A DNA stretch of 33,011 nucleotides, from positions 1 to 33,011 of the forward strand of contig JAMDAY010000013.1 in the NCBI GenBank assembly GCA_023484515.1, given 5' to 3'. Below are positions 7,015 through 16,235 of this stretch, one piece after another. This DNA comes from Patescibacteria group bacterium (lineage in GTDB: Bacteria > Patescibacteriota > Doudnabacteria > UBA920). The notes beneath the pieces are model-generated. The model saw only the letters and a list, made by a program, of their open reading frames with translations. It searched no databases and was not told the origin of the DNA. Position 1 is the first letter of the stretch. Each line of letters starts with the position of its first letter. The position numbers were made by a program, and so were the translations under genes.

Positions 7015-7635
7015 TTACGCTGATTTAACGCTGATATCGCTTTGTCCGCGCTTATCAGCATCGCCACCTGCGTGATTCCGCGATAATTTAATGTAAATAA
7101 TTAAGGCTAATAAAATTATTAATATTTCCAAATAAAATGTAACTGAATGAGAATATGACCTTAAAAATCCCAACCAAAAACTAAGAACCCCCTCGGATCT
7201 TGCCTCCATGCCGCCGGTAATAACGCTATGTGATCCGGGAATAATGGCATATAACTTATTATTAATCGGCCACAGCCACCTTACGCCATATTCTATAGAA
7301 TCCAACAAGAAATGCGACCAAGAAGCCAGCCAAACCAATAAACCTAAAATTCTATAAAAAGGTTTTTTTGCCAGAAAAAATATCAACAATCCTGCAATCA
7401 ACCAAAGCAGCGGAGTATGAGTCAGATATATCCGGTGATTGGCCACTGCGGGATTCACGGTCAGGCTGGAACTTTTATAAAAAGAATAAAATGTGTCCAA
7501 GTCTGGGGCAAAAGCCAGGAAAATTCCCCACCATACCAGCTTGTTTCTTTGCTTATCGGGCAGGCTTTTCGCTTTTCTGCCTAACAGGGCTTCGGCCGCC
7601 AAATAGCCGGCCGCCATGTGTCCCGGGGGCAGCAT
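7015..7635 (-). CDS. membrane-bound metal-dependent hydrolase-like protein (YdjM/DUF457-like)
   Basis: polytopic protein with YLTHTPLLW and SHFLLDSIEYGVRWLWPI motifs; start overlaps secE stop (TAATG). Confidence 0.65.
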   Translation of the reverse strand: MLPPGHMAAGYLAAEALLGRKAKSLPDKQRNKLVWWGIFLAFAPDLDTFYSFYKSSSLTVNPAVANHRIYLTHTPLLWLIAGLLIFFLAKKPFYRILGLLVWLASWSHFLLDSIEYGVRWLWPINNKLYAIIPGSHSVITGGMEARSEGVLSFWLGFLRSYSHSVTFYLEILIILLALIIYIKLSRNHAGGDADKRGQSDISVKSA

Positions 7636-7820
7636 TAGGCGCCTTTGCGGGTAAGGATAATTTCAAATGCTTTCAGCAAACCATAGTCCGCCGCTCCCAA
7701 AATGGCGGCAACTACCAGGCTGAATACTATGACAACCACGGTATACTTAATGGTCTCCTGCCTGGTAGGCCAAACTACTTTGGAAAGTTCGGTTTTGACT
7801 TCACCTAAAAATTTAAACAT
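7635..7820 (-). CDS. secE: preprotein translocase subunit SecE
   Basis: MFKFLGEVKTELSKVVWPTRQETIKYTVVVIVFSL; located upstream of nusG. Confidence 0.93.
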   Translation of the reverse strand: MFKFLGEVKTELSKVVWPTRQETIKYTVVVIVFSLVVAAILGAADYGLLKAFEIILTRKGA

Positions 7821-7892
7821 ATGATATTTTAATAAAGCTTGCCTTTTTTAAAAGGCCCTTTGGCCTTTATTTGGATTATAATACCAAACCTC

Positions 7893-8282
7893 TCAACTTT
7901 TGTCAAATTCCAAAACTTGGCCAATGCGCACCACCACCTGCTCCAGCTTGGTGTGGGCTTTTACGAAATAATCGGCCACTTTCAGCCCCTGCACCTGCAA
8001 AATATCCTTCTGGCTCCAAAGGTTGCTTAAAACAATGACGCGCATGCCGGAAATTGCCGGGTCAGGATAAGCCCTGAGCCTTTCTAATACCTTAAACCCG
8101 TCCAGCTTGGGCAGGAGCAAGTCCAGCAAAACCAGGTCGGGACGGTGGTTTAATATCATGGTAATTGCCTCCTCGCCGTCCGCAGCCTGGTAAACTTCCA
8201 AAGGAAGCGCGGCCAGTTTCCCTGCCATGGCATTCCTTAAATTTTCGTCGTCTTCCACTAACAAAATTTTTTTCTTTGCCAT
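7893..8282 (-). CDS. receiver-domain-only response regulator
   Basis: ILLVEDDENL...PDLVLLDLLLPKLDGFKVLERL...VLSN...YFVKAH. Confidence 0.93.
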   Translation of the reverse strand: MAKKKILLVEDDENLRNAMAGKLAALPLEVYQAADGEEAITMILNHRPDLVLLDLLLPKLDGFKVLERLRAYPDPAISGMRVIVLSNLWSQKDILQVQGLKVADYFVKAHTKLEQVVVRIGQVLEFDKS

Positions 8283-8299
8283 AATATAATTTGATAATT

Positions 8300-9160
8300 T
8301 TACTTCAGCAACAAATTCCGGTTAATGACGTTTTCCTGGCCGACTTTAATTGAAAAAGTCTTTTGCAGCTCTTTGTCTTCCCTGCTAAGACTCGTAGAAA
8401 TTTTTAACAAATACTTGCCCGGATCGGCCCTTAGGAAAAACTTTCCGTCAGCCATAATTTCCGCCTTGGCTATGGCCGTATCCGGCAAGAGCGGAAAACT
8501 TAACTCAACTAAGCCTTCGGAAGCGGGATTTTTATCGGAGCCTAAAAATACCCTTCCCCACCTGCGCGGTTTCGGTATGACCATAGCCAGAAAAAATATT
8601 GCTACGTAAAATCCCAATACCGCGTAAACAAAATTGGAGGGACTAAAAAAAATATGCACTAAGGCCAAAATCAACACAAACCAGAACAGCAAAGAAACCA
8701 GGCGACGCCACAAGTGTTCCCAAAAAGGGGAAAATTTTACCACTTGCTCCTTGGCCTTCTGGTTCCAGTCAAAATTAACGGGATCCATGGGAATATTGAA
8801 CGGCACCACGTCGGAATCTTCAGATATTTCAAAAAATTCCCCATGGTATAAATTTTCGTAAACGCCATCTTTGTTTCCCGAGACTTTTTGGGATGGAAAA
8901 GCGTAATTGCTTTTTCTCGGCAAAATTTTAAACTTGCCTGGCCAAACCAAAAAACCGTAACGTCCGGTTATGCCTGTTATGCAGGTTTCCGCCACTTTGC
9001 CGGTATGGGCGTTGACCAGCCTGACCACCACCGGGTCCAATGGCTGCTTGGTGACGCTGTCATAAACCGTACCCCAATATGCCTGTCCTTTGCGCAAGCC
9101 CGATAAAACCAAAAAACGGTCCAAATAATTATTAACAAAGATAAATAAATTGGAGAGCAT
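8300..9160 (-). CDS. membrane protein with carboxypeptidase-regulatory-like beta-sandwich repeats
   Basis: WGTVYDSVTKQPLDPVVVRLVNAHTGKVAETCITGITGRYGFLVWPGKF, central TM pair, second similar region. Confidence 0.65.
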   Translation of the reverse strand: MLSNLFIFVNNYLDRFLVLSGLRKGQAYWGTVYDSVTKQPLDPVVVRLVNAHTGKVAETCITGITGRYGFLVWPGKFKILPRKSNYAFPSQKVSGNKDGVYENLYHGEFFEISEDSDVVPFNIPMDPVNFDWNQKAKEQVVKFSPFWEHLWRRLVSLLFWFVLILALVHIFFSPSNFVYAVLGFYVAIFFLAMVIPKPRRWGRVFLGSDKNPASEGLVELSFPLLPDTAIAKAEIMADGKFFLRADPGKYLLKISTSLSREDKELQKTFSIKVGQENVINRNLLLK

Positions 9161-9184
9161 ATTTTAAAATTAAGCCTGGAATTT

Positions 9185-10015
9185 TTATATTTTATTTTTT
9201 GCCACTTTCAGCACGTTTTCCAAAAGTTTGGCCACGGTCACGGGACCAACCCCGCCCGGCACCGGGGAAAGGAACGCCGCCTTGCCGCGGACCGATTCAA
9301 GGTCCACATCCCCCGCAATACCACCGTCAGATTCAGCCGTGCCTGCGTCAATAATAACCACACCTTCCCTGATATTATTGCCATTTATCAGTTTAGGTTT
9401 GCCGACTGCGCTAATTATAACGTCGGCTGCCTTTAAAATTTCTTCCGGTTTTTCCGTGGAACGCCTTACTATTTCCGGCTTTAGGCCCCTGGCTTCCAGC
9501 AGCGTCTTAACCGGCCTTCCCACCAATTCCCCCTGCCCGACAATTACGATACTTTTGTTTTGCAGGTCCATGTTTACCGAATCCAGCAAAGCCATAACGG
9601 CCGCAGCGGTAGGAAAGACCATGTAAGGCCGGCCGCTGTAAAATTTTTCACTGTTAACCCGCCCGATGCAATCCACGTCAATGGACGGATCTATGGCGTT
9701 AAGCACCGTTTGTTTTTCCATGGATGCGGGCAAAGGCAGTTGGACAATTAATCCGCACATATTCGGCTCGCTGCCGATTTTTTTAATTTCCTCCGCCAGG
9801 CCGGCGGCAGTTATGGAAGCCGGGTAGTCCGCCTGCCGGAATTTAAAGCCCACCCTCTCCGCGGCTTTGGCTTTCATCCTTACATACTGCGCCGAAGCCG
9901 GGTCGTCCCCTGCCAAGACATCGCAAAACACTGGCTGAAAAGGCAGTCGGGCCACTTCTGATTTTATTTGGTTTTGGATTTCTTTCGCTAACTTCCTGCC
10001 GTCAATAATTTCCAT
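9185..10015 (-). CDS. folD: bifunctional methylenetetrahydrofolate dehydrogenase/cyclohydrolase
   Basis: GLIVQLPLP, IDPSIDVDCIG, IVIVGQGELVGRP, PVPGGVGPVTVAKLLENV. Confidence 0.96.
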   Translation of the reverse strand: MEIIDGRKLAKEIQNQIKSEVARLPFQPVFCDVLAGDDPASAQYVRMKAKAAERVGFKFRQADYPASITAAGLAEEIKKIGSEPNMCGLIVQLPLPASMEKQTVLNAIDPSIDVDCIGRVNSEKFYSGRPYMVFPTAAAVMALLDSVNMDLQNKSIVIVGQGELVGRPVKTLLEARGLKPEIVRRSTEKPEEILKAADVIISAVGKPKLINGNNIREGVVIIDAGTAESDGGIAGDVDLESVRGKAAFLSPVPGGVGPVTVAKLLENVLKVAKNKI

Positions 10016-10152
10016 AATGCAAAGTAAACTACAACAACCTTATTATAGCAGATTTTATGTCATGTCAAAATATAAATATGATAGTATCCGCCCGCTTTTT
10101 ACAGTAGTAGTTTGATAATCCGCAATCTTTCAATTTTCAATTATTAAATCTT

Positions 10153-12102
10153 TCAATTTTTGTTATACCTGTTTTCCGCCCACCATTTTAAGGCATCCTT
10201 GGCCACTGGCAAGGCTACGGCATTCCCTTCCCCGCCGGCTTCCACCAAAACGGTGACCACAATCTGCGGGTCCTCGTAAGGGGCATAAACCGTAAACCAG
10301 GCATGGGTTTTGTTCGGGTCGCTGCCGTCAAACTGGGACGTACCGGTTTTGCCGGCAGAAGTAACAGGCAAGGCATCCAACTGCCTGGCAGTGCCGCTGG
10401 TTACGGTCTGCCTCATTCCTTCCTGTACAATCTTAATATTGTCTTGTGACGCGATGTTGGAAACTAAAACCTGCGGCTGGTTTTGCCAAACCACGTTACC
10501 CTGCTGGTCCAGGGCTTTTTCCGCCACCTGCGGCTTAAAGCCGACTCCATTGTTGGCAATTATTGCCGTCCACTCCGCCACTTGCAGCGGCGTGACCAGC
10601 AAGTCACCCTGGCCAATGCCTAAATGGTAAGTGTCACCCAAATACCACTTGCCTTGCAAGGGGTCGTTGTCAAAATAATCCATTTTCCAGGCCGGGTCGG
10701 GAACCAGGCCGGGTTTTTCCCCCTGCACGTCAATGCCTGTAAGCTGCCCCAAGCCGAACTTGCGGAAGTATTCCGCCAACTTGTCGGGGCCCAGCCCTTG
10801 CATGGATCCGTTTGGGGATCCGCCAGCGACTTCGTAGAAAAAAATGTCGGAGCTCTGCGCAATGGCGCTGCGCACGGTCATTGGCCCCAACCCGCCGGGC
10901 TTCCAGCCGTGAAATTGATAGCTGGCCCCGCCGTATTGGTTCGGCACAACCAATACGCCATTATCGTTAATTACGGTGTTGGGCGTAATTACGCCTTCCT
11001 GCAAACCGGCGGTCGCGGTCATCATTTTAGAAGTTGATCCCGGAGGATAAGTACCGGAAAAGGCGCGGTTAAACAAAGGAAGATTTTTGTCGGTAAGCAG
11101 TTTCTGATAGTCTGCGTTTTTAATGCCATGCGCAAATAAGTTATTGTCAAACCCCGGCAACGAAAGCAATGCCAAAACCTGCCCATTTCTTGGATCCAAG
11201 GCTATTGCCGCGGCTTTCCTCCCCGGCATGCCTTTTTCCAGGCTATTATATAATTGCTCCTGCAGGCCCTTGTCTATGTTCAACACCAGAGTATCTCCCG
11301 GCAAAGGGCTGTCTTCGCCCAGCACTTTTTGCAAACGCCCGGCCGCATCCACTTCCACCAAATTCTGCCCGTTAATACCGTGGAGGTATTTTTCATAGGA
11401 AGATTCAATCCCCGATTTGCCGATAAAATCCACGCTGGCGTAAGCGTTTGCGTCCAACTCCTTTAAGTCGCCCGGGCTAACCAGGCCGGTGTAACCGAGC
11501 GTGTGCGAAAAAACCTGCGGGTCCAGATATTCCCTCACGGGAATTTTCTGCATGGAAAAACCCGGAAATTCCGCTGCCCTTGATTCAAACAAAATACTCT
11601 GTTCCTGGGGCATATCCTGTTTAATCACTATTGGCTCAATGGAATTTTTATTGGCCCTTTCTAAATCCCCCGAAATTTCCTTCGCATCCAGACCGAAAGT
11701 TCCGGCTAAATTTTTTACCATTCCGTCCAAACCTTCCTTTGGCAAATCAAAAGGAACCGCTACCAGGTTAAAGCTGGCGGTATTCTGGGCCAAAGTTTCC
11801 CCGTAACGGTCCTTAATTAGGCCGCGCGGCGCCAGTATGGTCTGGCTCCTAATGCGGTTATTTTCCGAAAGCAATCGGTAACCGGAACCGTTGATTATTT
11901 GCAGGTTGAACAGTTTGACTGACAGCGCCATAAAAGACAAAAATAGCGCAAGCCCCAGCCAGCGCAATTCCGGAGTCTTGCGCTCCCCGTTAAAGACGTC
12001 ATCCACGCGGCCCTGGGTATCTGCCGCGGATTCGTCCCAATCCAGGGGTTTTTTGCCGCCGCCTGGCCGGGAAGTTGTATATATTTCAAATGGATCCCTC
12101 AT
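10153..12102 (-). CDS. mrdA: penicillin-binding protein 2
   Basis: NRIRSQTILAPRGLIKDRYG, GTYPPGSTSKM (SxxK), SSD, SAGKTGTSQF (KTG). Confidence 0.95.
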   Translation of the reverse strand: MRDPFEIYTTSRPGGGKKPLDWDESAADTQGRVDDVFNGERKTPELRWLGLALFLSFMALSVKLFNLQIINGSGYRLLSENNRIRSQTILAPRGLIKDRYGETLAQNTASFNLVAVPFDLPKEGLDGMVKNLAGTFGLDAKEISGDLERANKNSIEPIVIKQDMPQEQSILFESRAAEFPGFSMQKIPVREYLDPQVFSHTLGYTGLVSPGDLKELDANAYASVDFIGKSGIESSYEKYLHGINGQNLVEVDAAGRLQKVLGEDSPLPGDTLVLNIDKGLQEQLYNSLEKGMPGRKAAAIALDPRNGQVLALLSLPGFDNNLFAHGIKNADYQKLLTDKNLPLFNRAFSGTYPPGSTSKMMTATAGLQEGVITPNTVINDNGVLVVPNQYGGASYQFHGWKPGGLGPMTVRSAIAQSSDIFFYEVAGGSPNGSMQGLGPDKLAEYFRKFGLGQLTGIDVQGEKPGLVPDPAWKMDYFDNDPLQGKWYLGDTYHLGIGQGDLLVTPLQVAEWTAIIANNGVGFKPQVAEKALDQQGNVVWQNQPQVLVSNIASQDNIKIVQEGMRQTVTSGTARQLDALPVTSAGKTGTSQFDGSDPNKTHAWFTVYAPYEDPQIVVTVLVEAGGEGNAVALPVAKDALKWWAENRYNKN

Positions 12103-12143
12103 AGTTCCAGCCCTTAAAATTTAAATTTGATAATGCCTGGCAT

Positions 12144-12695
12144 TCACTTAATTTTCCTGAATTGAACGGATAAATATGCGATACCCCGCTTTACGGATTC
12201 TGCAAATAAATACATCGGGTAAAGCAGCAATAAATTATATACCAGTGAGATTAAGTATCCGCTCCTTAAAACCTTTCCATCCAACAGATACGCAGCCCAC
12301 CCCAGGCGGAAACACAGCAGGTTGTAAAACCAAATAAAAAAACTTAAGGCGGCAAGGCTTACAGCCAGGGCAGCGCTGTAATATTTCCAATTCATCTCAA
12401 ATACCAGCAAATGTCGGGACGACAAACGCAAAACCAGGCTAATAAGCAAAAAAGCCAGGGCAAAGCTGCCAAAAAACGTTGTTGATGAAAAATCCAGAAA
12501 CAAACCGGACAAAAAAGCAATTACTAGAAAATCCGCATTGTCTCTGGTTTCGCTATCGCCTCTGTCCAAAGAAAATAAGACCATAAAAAGCAATAACAAA
12601 TTCGGCATAACACCTTTTATCTGAAATGAGGAAAAAATTCCCGCGTTTAATCCCAGCAACAGGATTATGGCTAGCAGATAAATTAGGTATTTCAT
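12144..12695 (-). CDS. mreD: rod shape-determining protein MreD-like
   Basis: polytopic membrane protein between mreC and mrdA. Confidence 0.75.
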   Translation of the reverse strand: MKYLIYLLAIILLLGLNAGIFSSFQIKGVMPNLLLLFMVLFSLDRGDSETRDNADFLVIAFLSGLFLDFSSTTFFGSFALAFLLISLVLRLSSRHLLVFEMNWKYYSAALAVSLAALSFFIWFYNLLCFRLGWAAYLLDGKVLRSGYLISLVYNLLLLYPMYLFAESVKRGIAYLSVQFRKIK

Positions 12696-12752
12696 AATCT
12701 CTTACGTAAATAAGATATGCGGGTCTTATGGCAACGAAAAATTCCATAAAAT

Positions 12753-13562
12753 TTACTTTACCGCAAACACGAATTCCAAACCGTTAAAATCTATGGGACT
12801 AAGCAGAGTGGCTTTTTTAAATAAATCGTTCGAGTTGGAAACCACTTCCCCGACTTCCCCGATTAGAATATTTTTTGGGATCCTGGAATCAATGCCGCCG
12901 GTCACTACCTGCCAGCCTTTGTCCGCGCTGTCACTCTGCGACAATTGGTCTAAAATTATGCCCGAACCGAAAGATCCGTTAACCACCCCGCTTGCCCCGG
13001 TCTTGCTTAACTTGGCGTCTGTAGTAAAATTAGAGCTGGTTATCAGCAAGGCTGTGCTGTATCCCTTGCCGGCGTAAATAATTTTCCCCACCAAAAAGCC
13101 CTGGGAAATTATCGCCTGACCTTCGCTTACCCCCCGGTCGGACCCGCAATTCAACACCAGGGTGTCGCTGGCGCCGAAAGGGTTCTGCGACATAACCGTG
13201 CAAGGAACAAGCGACAAGCCGGTGTTCGCCGCAAAGCCCAACTCTTTCCTTAGGGCTTCGTTTTCCCGCTTTTCCTGGTCAAACTGAACCAAGTCCTGCT
13301 GCAACTGGAAAACCTGCTGAGTCAGGGCGGCATTTTCTTTCGTAATTTTCCGCAGGTTATACGCCGTAGAAAAAAAATACTTTATTGGCTTGGCCGCTTT
13401 TGCAACCGCGTAAGTTACTGGCCGCGGGGAATTAATAAAAACCGTTTTCAAGGGATCCAGCCAGCCCTTGACTTGCATCAAAACCAATAAAGCCGTTATT
13501 ACCATAAAAGCGGAAAAAACGGCAAAAGTTTTTGTGTAGATAAATCTCATAAATATTCGCAA
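12753..13562 (-). CDS. mreC: rod shape-determining protein MreC
   Basis: N-terminal TM, coiled coil ENEALRKELGF, SDRGVSEGQAIISQGFLVGKI. Confidence 0.93.
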   Translation of the reverse strand: MRIFMRFIYTKTFAVFSAFMVITALLVLMQVKGWLDPLKTVFINSPRPVTYAVAKAAKPIKYFFSTAYNLRKITKENAALTQQVFQLQQDLVQFDQEKRENEALRKELGFAANTGLSLVPCTVMSQNPFGASDTLVLNCGSDRGVSEGQAIISQGFLVGKIIYAGKGYSTALLITSSNFTTDAKLSKTGASGVVNGSFGSGIILDQLSQSDSADKGWQVVTGGIDSRIPKNILIGEVGEVVSNSNDLFKKATLLSPIDFNGLEFVFAVK

Positions 13563-13594
13563 ATATACAAATCCTCATGGAAGCCTTGAGCCTT

Positions 13595-13688
13595 GATGAC
13601 GCACATCTGGGATAAGCGGTCTTTAGATTACCGGATAATAATCACCATCAACCAAACTTAAGCAAGATTGTCCCAGATGTGCGTCATC
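13595..13688 (-). repeat. palindromic element, copy B (94 bp, inverted relative to A and C)
   Basis: reverse complement GATGACGCACATCTGGGACAATCTTGCTTAAGTTTGGTTGATGG...TCCCAGATGTGCGTCATC. Confidence 0.9.
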
Positions 13689-13767
13689 AACTTTCATCAA
13701 TAACTAACTTATACCGGTCATTCCCATAATAATCGGATCTCAATACCAATTTGTATATTTGTGATTG

Positions 13768-14820
13768 CTACTTTGGAATTTTTGCGAACTCCGTAGGAAC
13801 CAGTACGTCCTTTAAGGTTTCCAAATCTTCAACCACAACTCCCGCGCCCCTGGCCACGCAAGTCAGCGGGTCGTCAGCCACCACGATCGGCATGGAAGTC
13901 GCCTCGTGCACCAGCCGGTCCAAACCGCGCAGCAGCGCGCCGCCGCCGGCCAGAACGATTCCGTTGCGCATTATGTCCGAAATCAGTTCCGGAGGAATTT
14001 CCTCCACCACGCCTTTGATGCTGTTAACAATAATTTTCAAACTGTGCATCAACGCTTCCCGCACTTCGGTGTCGGAAATAACCACTTCCTTAGGCAAGCC
14101 GGAAACCAGGTCGCGGCCGCGCATAATAGCCTGCAGCGGCTCTTCCAGAGGATAGGCGCTGCCTATTTGGATTTTCACATCTTCGGCCGTGCGCTCCCCC
14201 AGGAGCAGGTTGTAATTTTCACGCGCATACTGGATAATGTTTTCGTTCATTTCGTCCCCGGCAATGCGGATACTTTTGGAAATGACAATGCCGCCCAGGG
14301 AAATGACCGCAATTTCCGCGGTTCCGCCGCCTATGTCCACTATCATGCTGCCTTGGGCGTCCTGCACGTTCAGCCGTCCGCCAATGGCCGCGGCCATGGG
14401 CTCTTCTATTAAATACGCGGCCGACGCCCCGGCGTTGGTGGCCGCGTCCACCACGGCGCGCTTTTCCACTTCGGTCACGCCGGAAGGGATGCCAATAACC
14501 ACGCGCGGCCGACGCAAAAACGCATAGGTCTGGGAATGGACCTTGTCAATAAAATAGCGCAGCATGGCCTCAGTCACCTCAAAGTCCGAAATAACGCCGT
14601 CCACCAGCGGCCTGGTGGCCACAATATGCGGCGGCGTGCGGCCGACCATGCGGCGGGCCTCCGCGCCAATGGCCAAAATCTGTTTTGTCCTCTGGTTTAC
14701 CGCCACAACGCTCGGCTCATTGATAACAATACCCTTGCCTTTTACGTAGACGAGGGTATTGGCCGTGCCGAGATCTATGCCGATGTCTTTGGAAAATTTT
14801 TTGTAGAAATTATTGAACAC
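13768..14820 (-). CDS. mreB: rod shape-determining protein MreB
   Basis: DIGIDLGTANTLVYVKGKGIVINEPSVVA...MIVDIGGGTAEIAVISLGGIV. Confidence 0.98.
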   Translation of the reverse strand: MFNNFYKKFSKDIGIDLGTANTLVYVKGKGIVINEPSVVAVNQRTKQILAIGAEARRMVGRTPPHIVATRPLVDGVISDFEVTEAMLRYFIDKVHSQTYAFLRRPRVVIGIPSGVTEVEKRAVVDAATNAGASAAYLIEEPMAAAIGGRLNVQDAQGSMIVDIGGGTAEIAVISLGGIVISKSIRIAGDEMNENIIQYARENYNLLLGERTAEDVKIQIGSAYPLEEPLQAIMRGRDLVSGLPKEVVISDTEVREALMHSLKIIVNSIKGVVEEIPPELISDIMRNGIVLAGGGALLRGLDRLVHEATSMPIVVADDPLTCVARGAGVVVEDLETLKDVLVPTEFAKIPK

Positions 14821-14841
14821 GGAAATAATTTAAATTTTGAT

Positions 14842-16071
14842 TTATCCGGGGAAAACTTCTGCCAATTTATCCATTTTTACCAGCTCTGATTTATCAGATG
14901 AACGTTTTTTTACCTCTATAGATTCCTGCGCTAAAGTCTTTTCCGAAACGACCGCGCGATACGGGATGCCTATCAAGTCCGCATCCGCAAATTTCTTGCC
15001 GGCGCTTACTTCCCGGTCATCGTATAATACCTCAATTTGCCGTTTTAATAAAGCCTGGTATATTTCTTCAACCTGTTTTTCCGCGCCTTTAAGGGCAAGC
15101 AAGTGGATTTTAAACGGCGCCACGCTCTCTGGCCAGATTATACCCTTGTCGTCATGGAATTTTTCCACTATTACGCCCATAAGCCGCGAAGTGCCAATGC
15201 CATAACAGCCCATAATTACGTCTTTCTTTAACCCTTCCCGGTCCGTATATGCCAAATTAAAAGCCTTGGAATATTTGGTTTTAAGCTGGAAAATGTTGCC
15301 GACTTCGCTTGCCGTAGTTTCGCGCCACGACGCTGACCCGCATGCCGTGCACTTTACCCCCTGTTCAAAAATTTCCTTATTTTTGGCTAAGCCGCACTTC
15401 CCGCACACGTAAATGGTGTCTTCGCCATTTTCTATCTCCACTTGGTATTCATGGGAAAATTTGGAAAACGTGCCGCCGCTGGCTTCCGTTAAAATTGCGT
15501 CCAAACCCATCCGCTTATAAGTTTTTTGGTAGGCCGGAATAGCCGCCTTGTCGTAATAGTTTTGCAGATCTTCTTCCGTAGCATGGAAGCTGTATAAGTC
15601 TTTCATGCGGAATTCGCGGCCCCGTAAAAGCCCGGATTTGGCGCGCGGCTCGTCGCGGAATTTGGTCTGAATCTGGTAAACGGCCAAAGGAAGGTCTTTG
15701 TAGCTGCTGATAATAGGCAGCGACGCCGGCGTGACAATTTCCTCATGCGTCGGGCCCAGAGCGTATTCGTTGCCATGTTGGGATTTAACTTTAAATAACA
15801 CATCCAGGCCGGCCCACCGTCCGGTTGCCAGCCAGTTGTCCTTTGGCTGCAAAGCCGGCATCAGCATTTCCTGTCCGCCAATATTGTCCATTTCCTCACG
15901 CACGATGTTTTCTATCTTATTCAAAACGCGCCAGCCCAGCGGTAAAAAAGTATACACTCCGGCCATCGCTTTTTGTACAAACCCGCCCTGTTCAAGCAAT
16001 TTGGCGTTGACTGACACGTCGTCTGACGGCGCGGTTTTGGAGGTTTTCAGAAAGTATTGCGATTGTTTCAT
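14842..16071 (-). CDS. proS: prolyl-tRNA synthetase, short form without INS editing domain
   Basis: MKQSQYFLKTSKTAP..., class II motifs (RDEPRAKSGLLRGREFRMKD; MGCYGIGTSRLMGVIVE). Confidence 0.95.
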   Translation of the reverse strand: MKQSQYFLKTSKTAPSDDVSVNAKLLEQGGFVQKAMAGVYTFLPLGWRVLNKIENIVREEMDNIGGQEMLMPALQPKDNWLATGRWAGLDVLFKVKSQHGNEYALGPTHEEIVTPASLPIISSYKDLPLAVYQIQTKFRDEPRAKSGLLRGREFRMKDLYSFHATEEDLQNYYDKAAIPAYQKTYKRMGLDAILTEASGGTFSKFSHEYQVEIENGEDTIYVCGKCGLAKNKEIFEQGVKCTACGSASWRETTASEVGNIFQLKTKYSKAFNLAYTDREGLKKDVIMGCYGIGTSRLMGVIVEKFHDDKGIIWPESVAPFKIHLLALKGAEKQVEEIYQALLKRQIEVLYDDREVSAGKKFADADLIGIPYRAVVSEKTLAQESIEVKKRSSDKSELVKMDKLAEVFPG

Positions 16072-16072
16072 A

Positions 16073-16134
16073 TTATCCAGTGCCAATTTTTATGCAAATT
16101 AATTAAATATAGAATAAAAATTTGCACTGGATAA
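16073..16134. repeat. inverted repeat in proS 5' leader
   Basis: arms 16073-16093 and 16114-16134, 20/21 complementary, abutting the ATG. Confidence 0.8.
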
Positions 16135-16171
16135 ATTATACCCTATTTTCAGCAATATACAAAGCCAATAT

Positions 16172-16208
16172 TTAACGGCTCAACGGACAAAGGCCGTTGA
16201 GCCGTTAA
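16172..16208 (-). terminator. 15-bp perfect hairpin downstream of rseP
   Basis: TTAACGGCTCAACGG-ACAAAGG-CCGTTGAGCCGTTAA. Confidence 0.55.
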
Positions 16209-16235
16209 GCTGAATAACCGGACAAGTGGCAGCGT

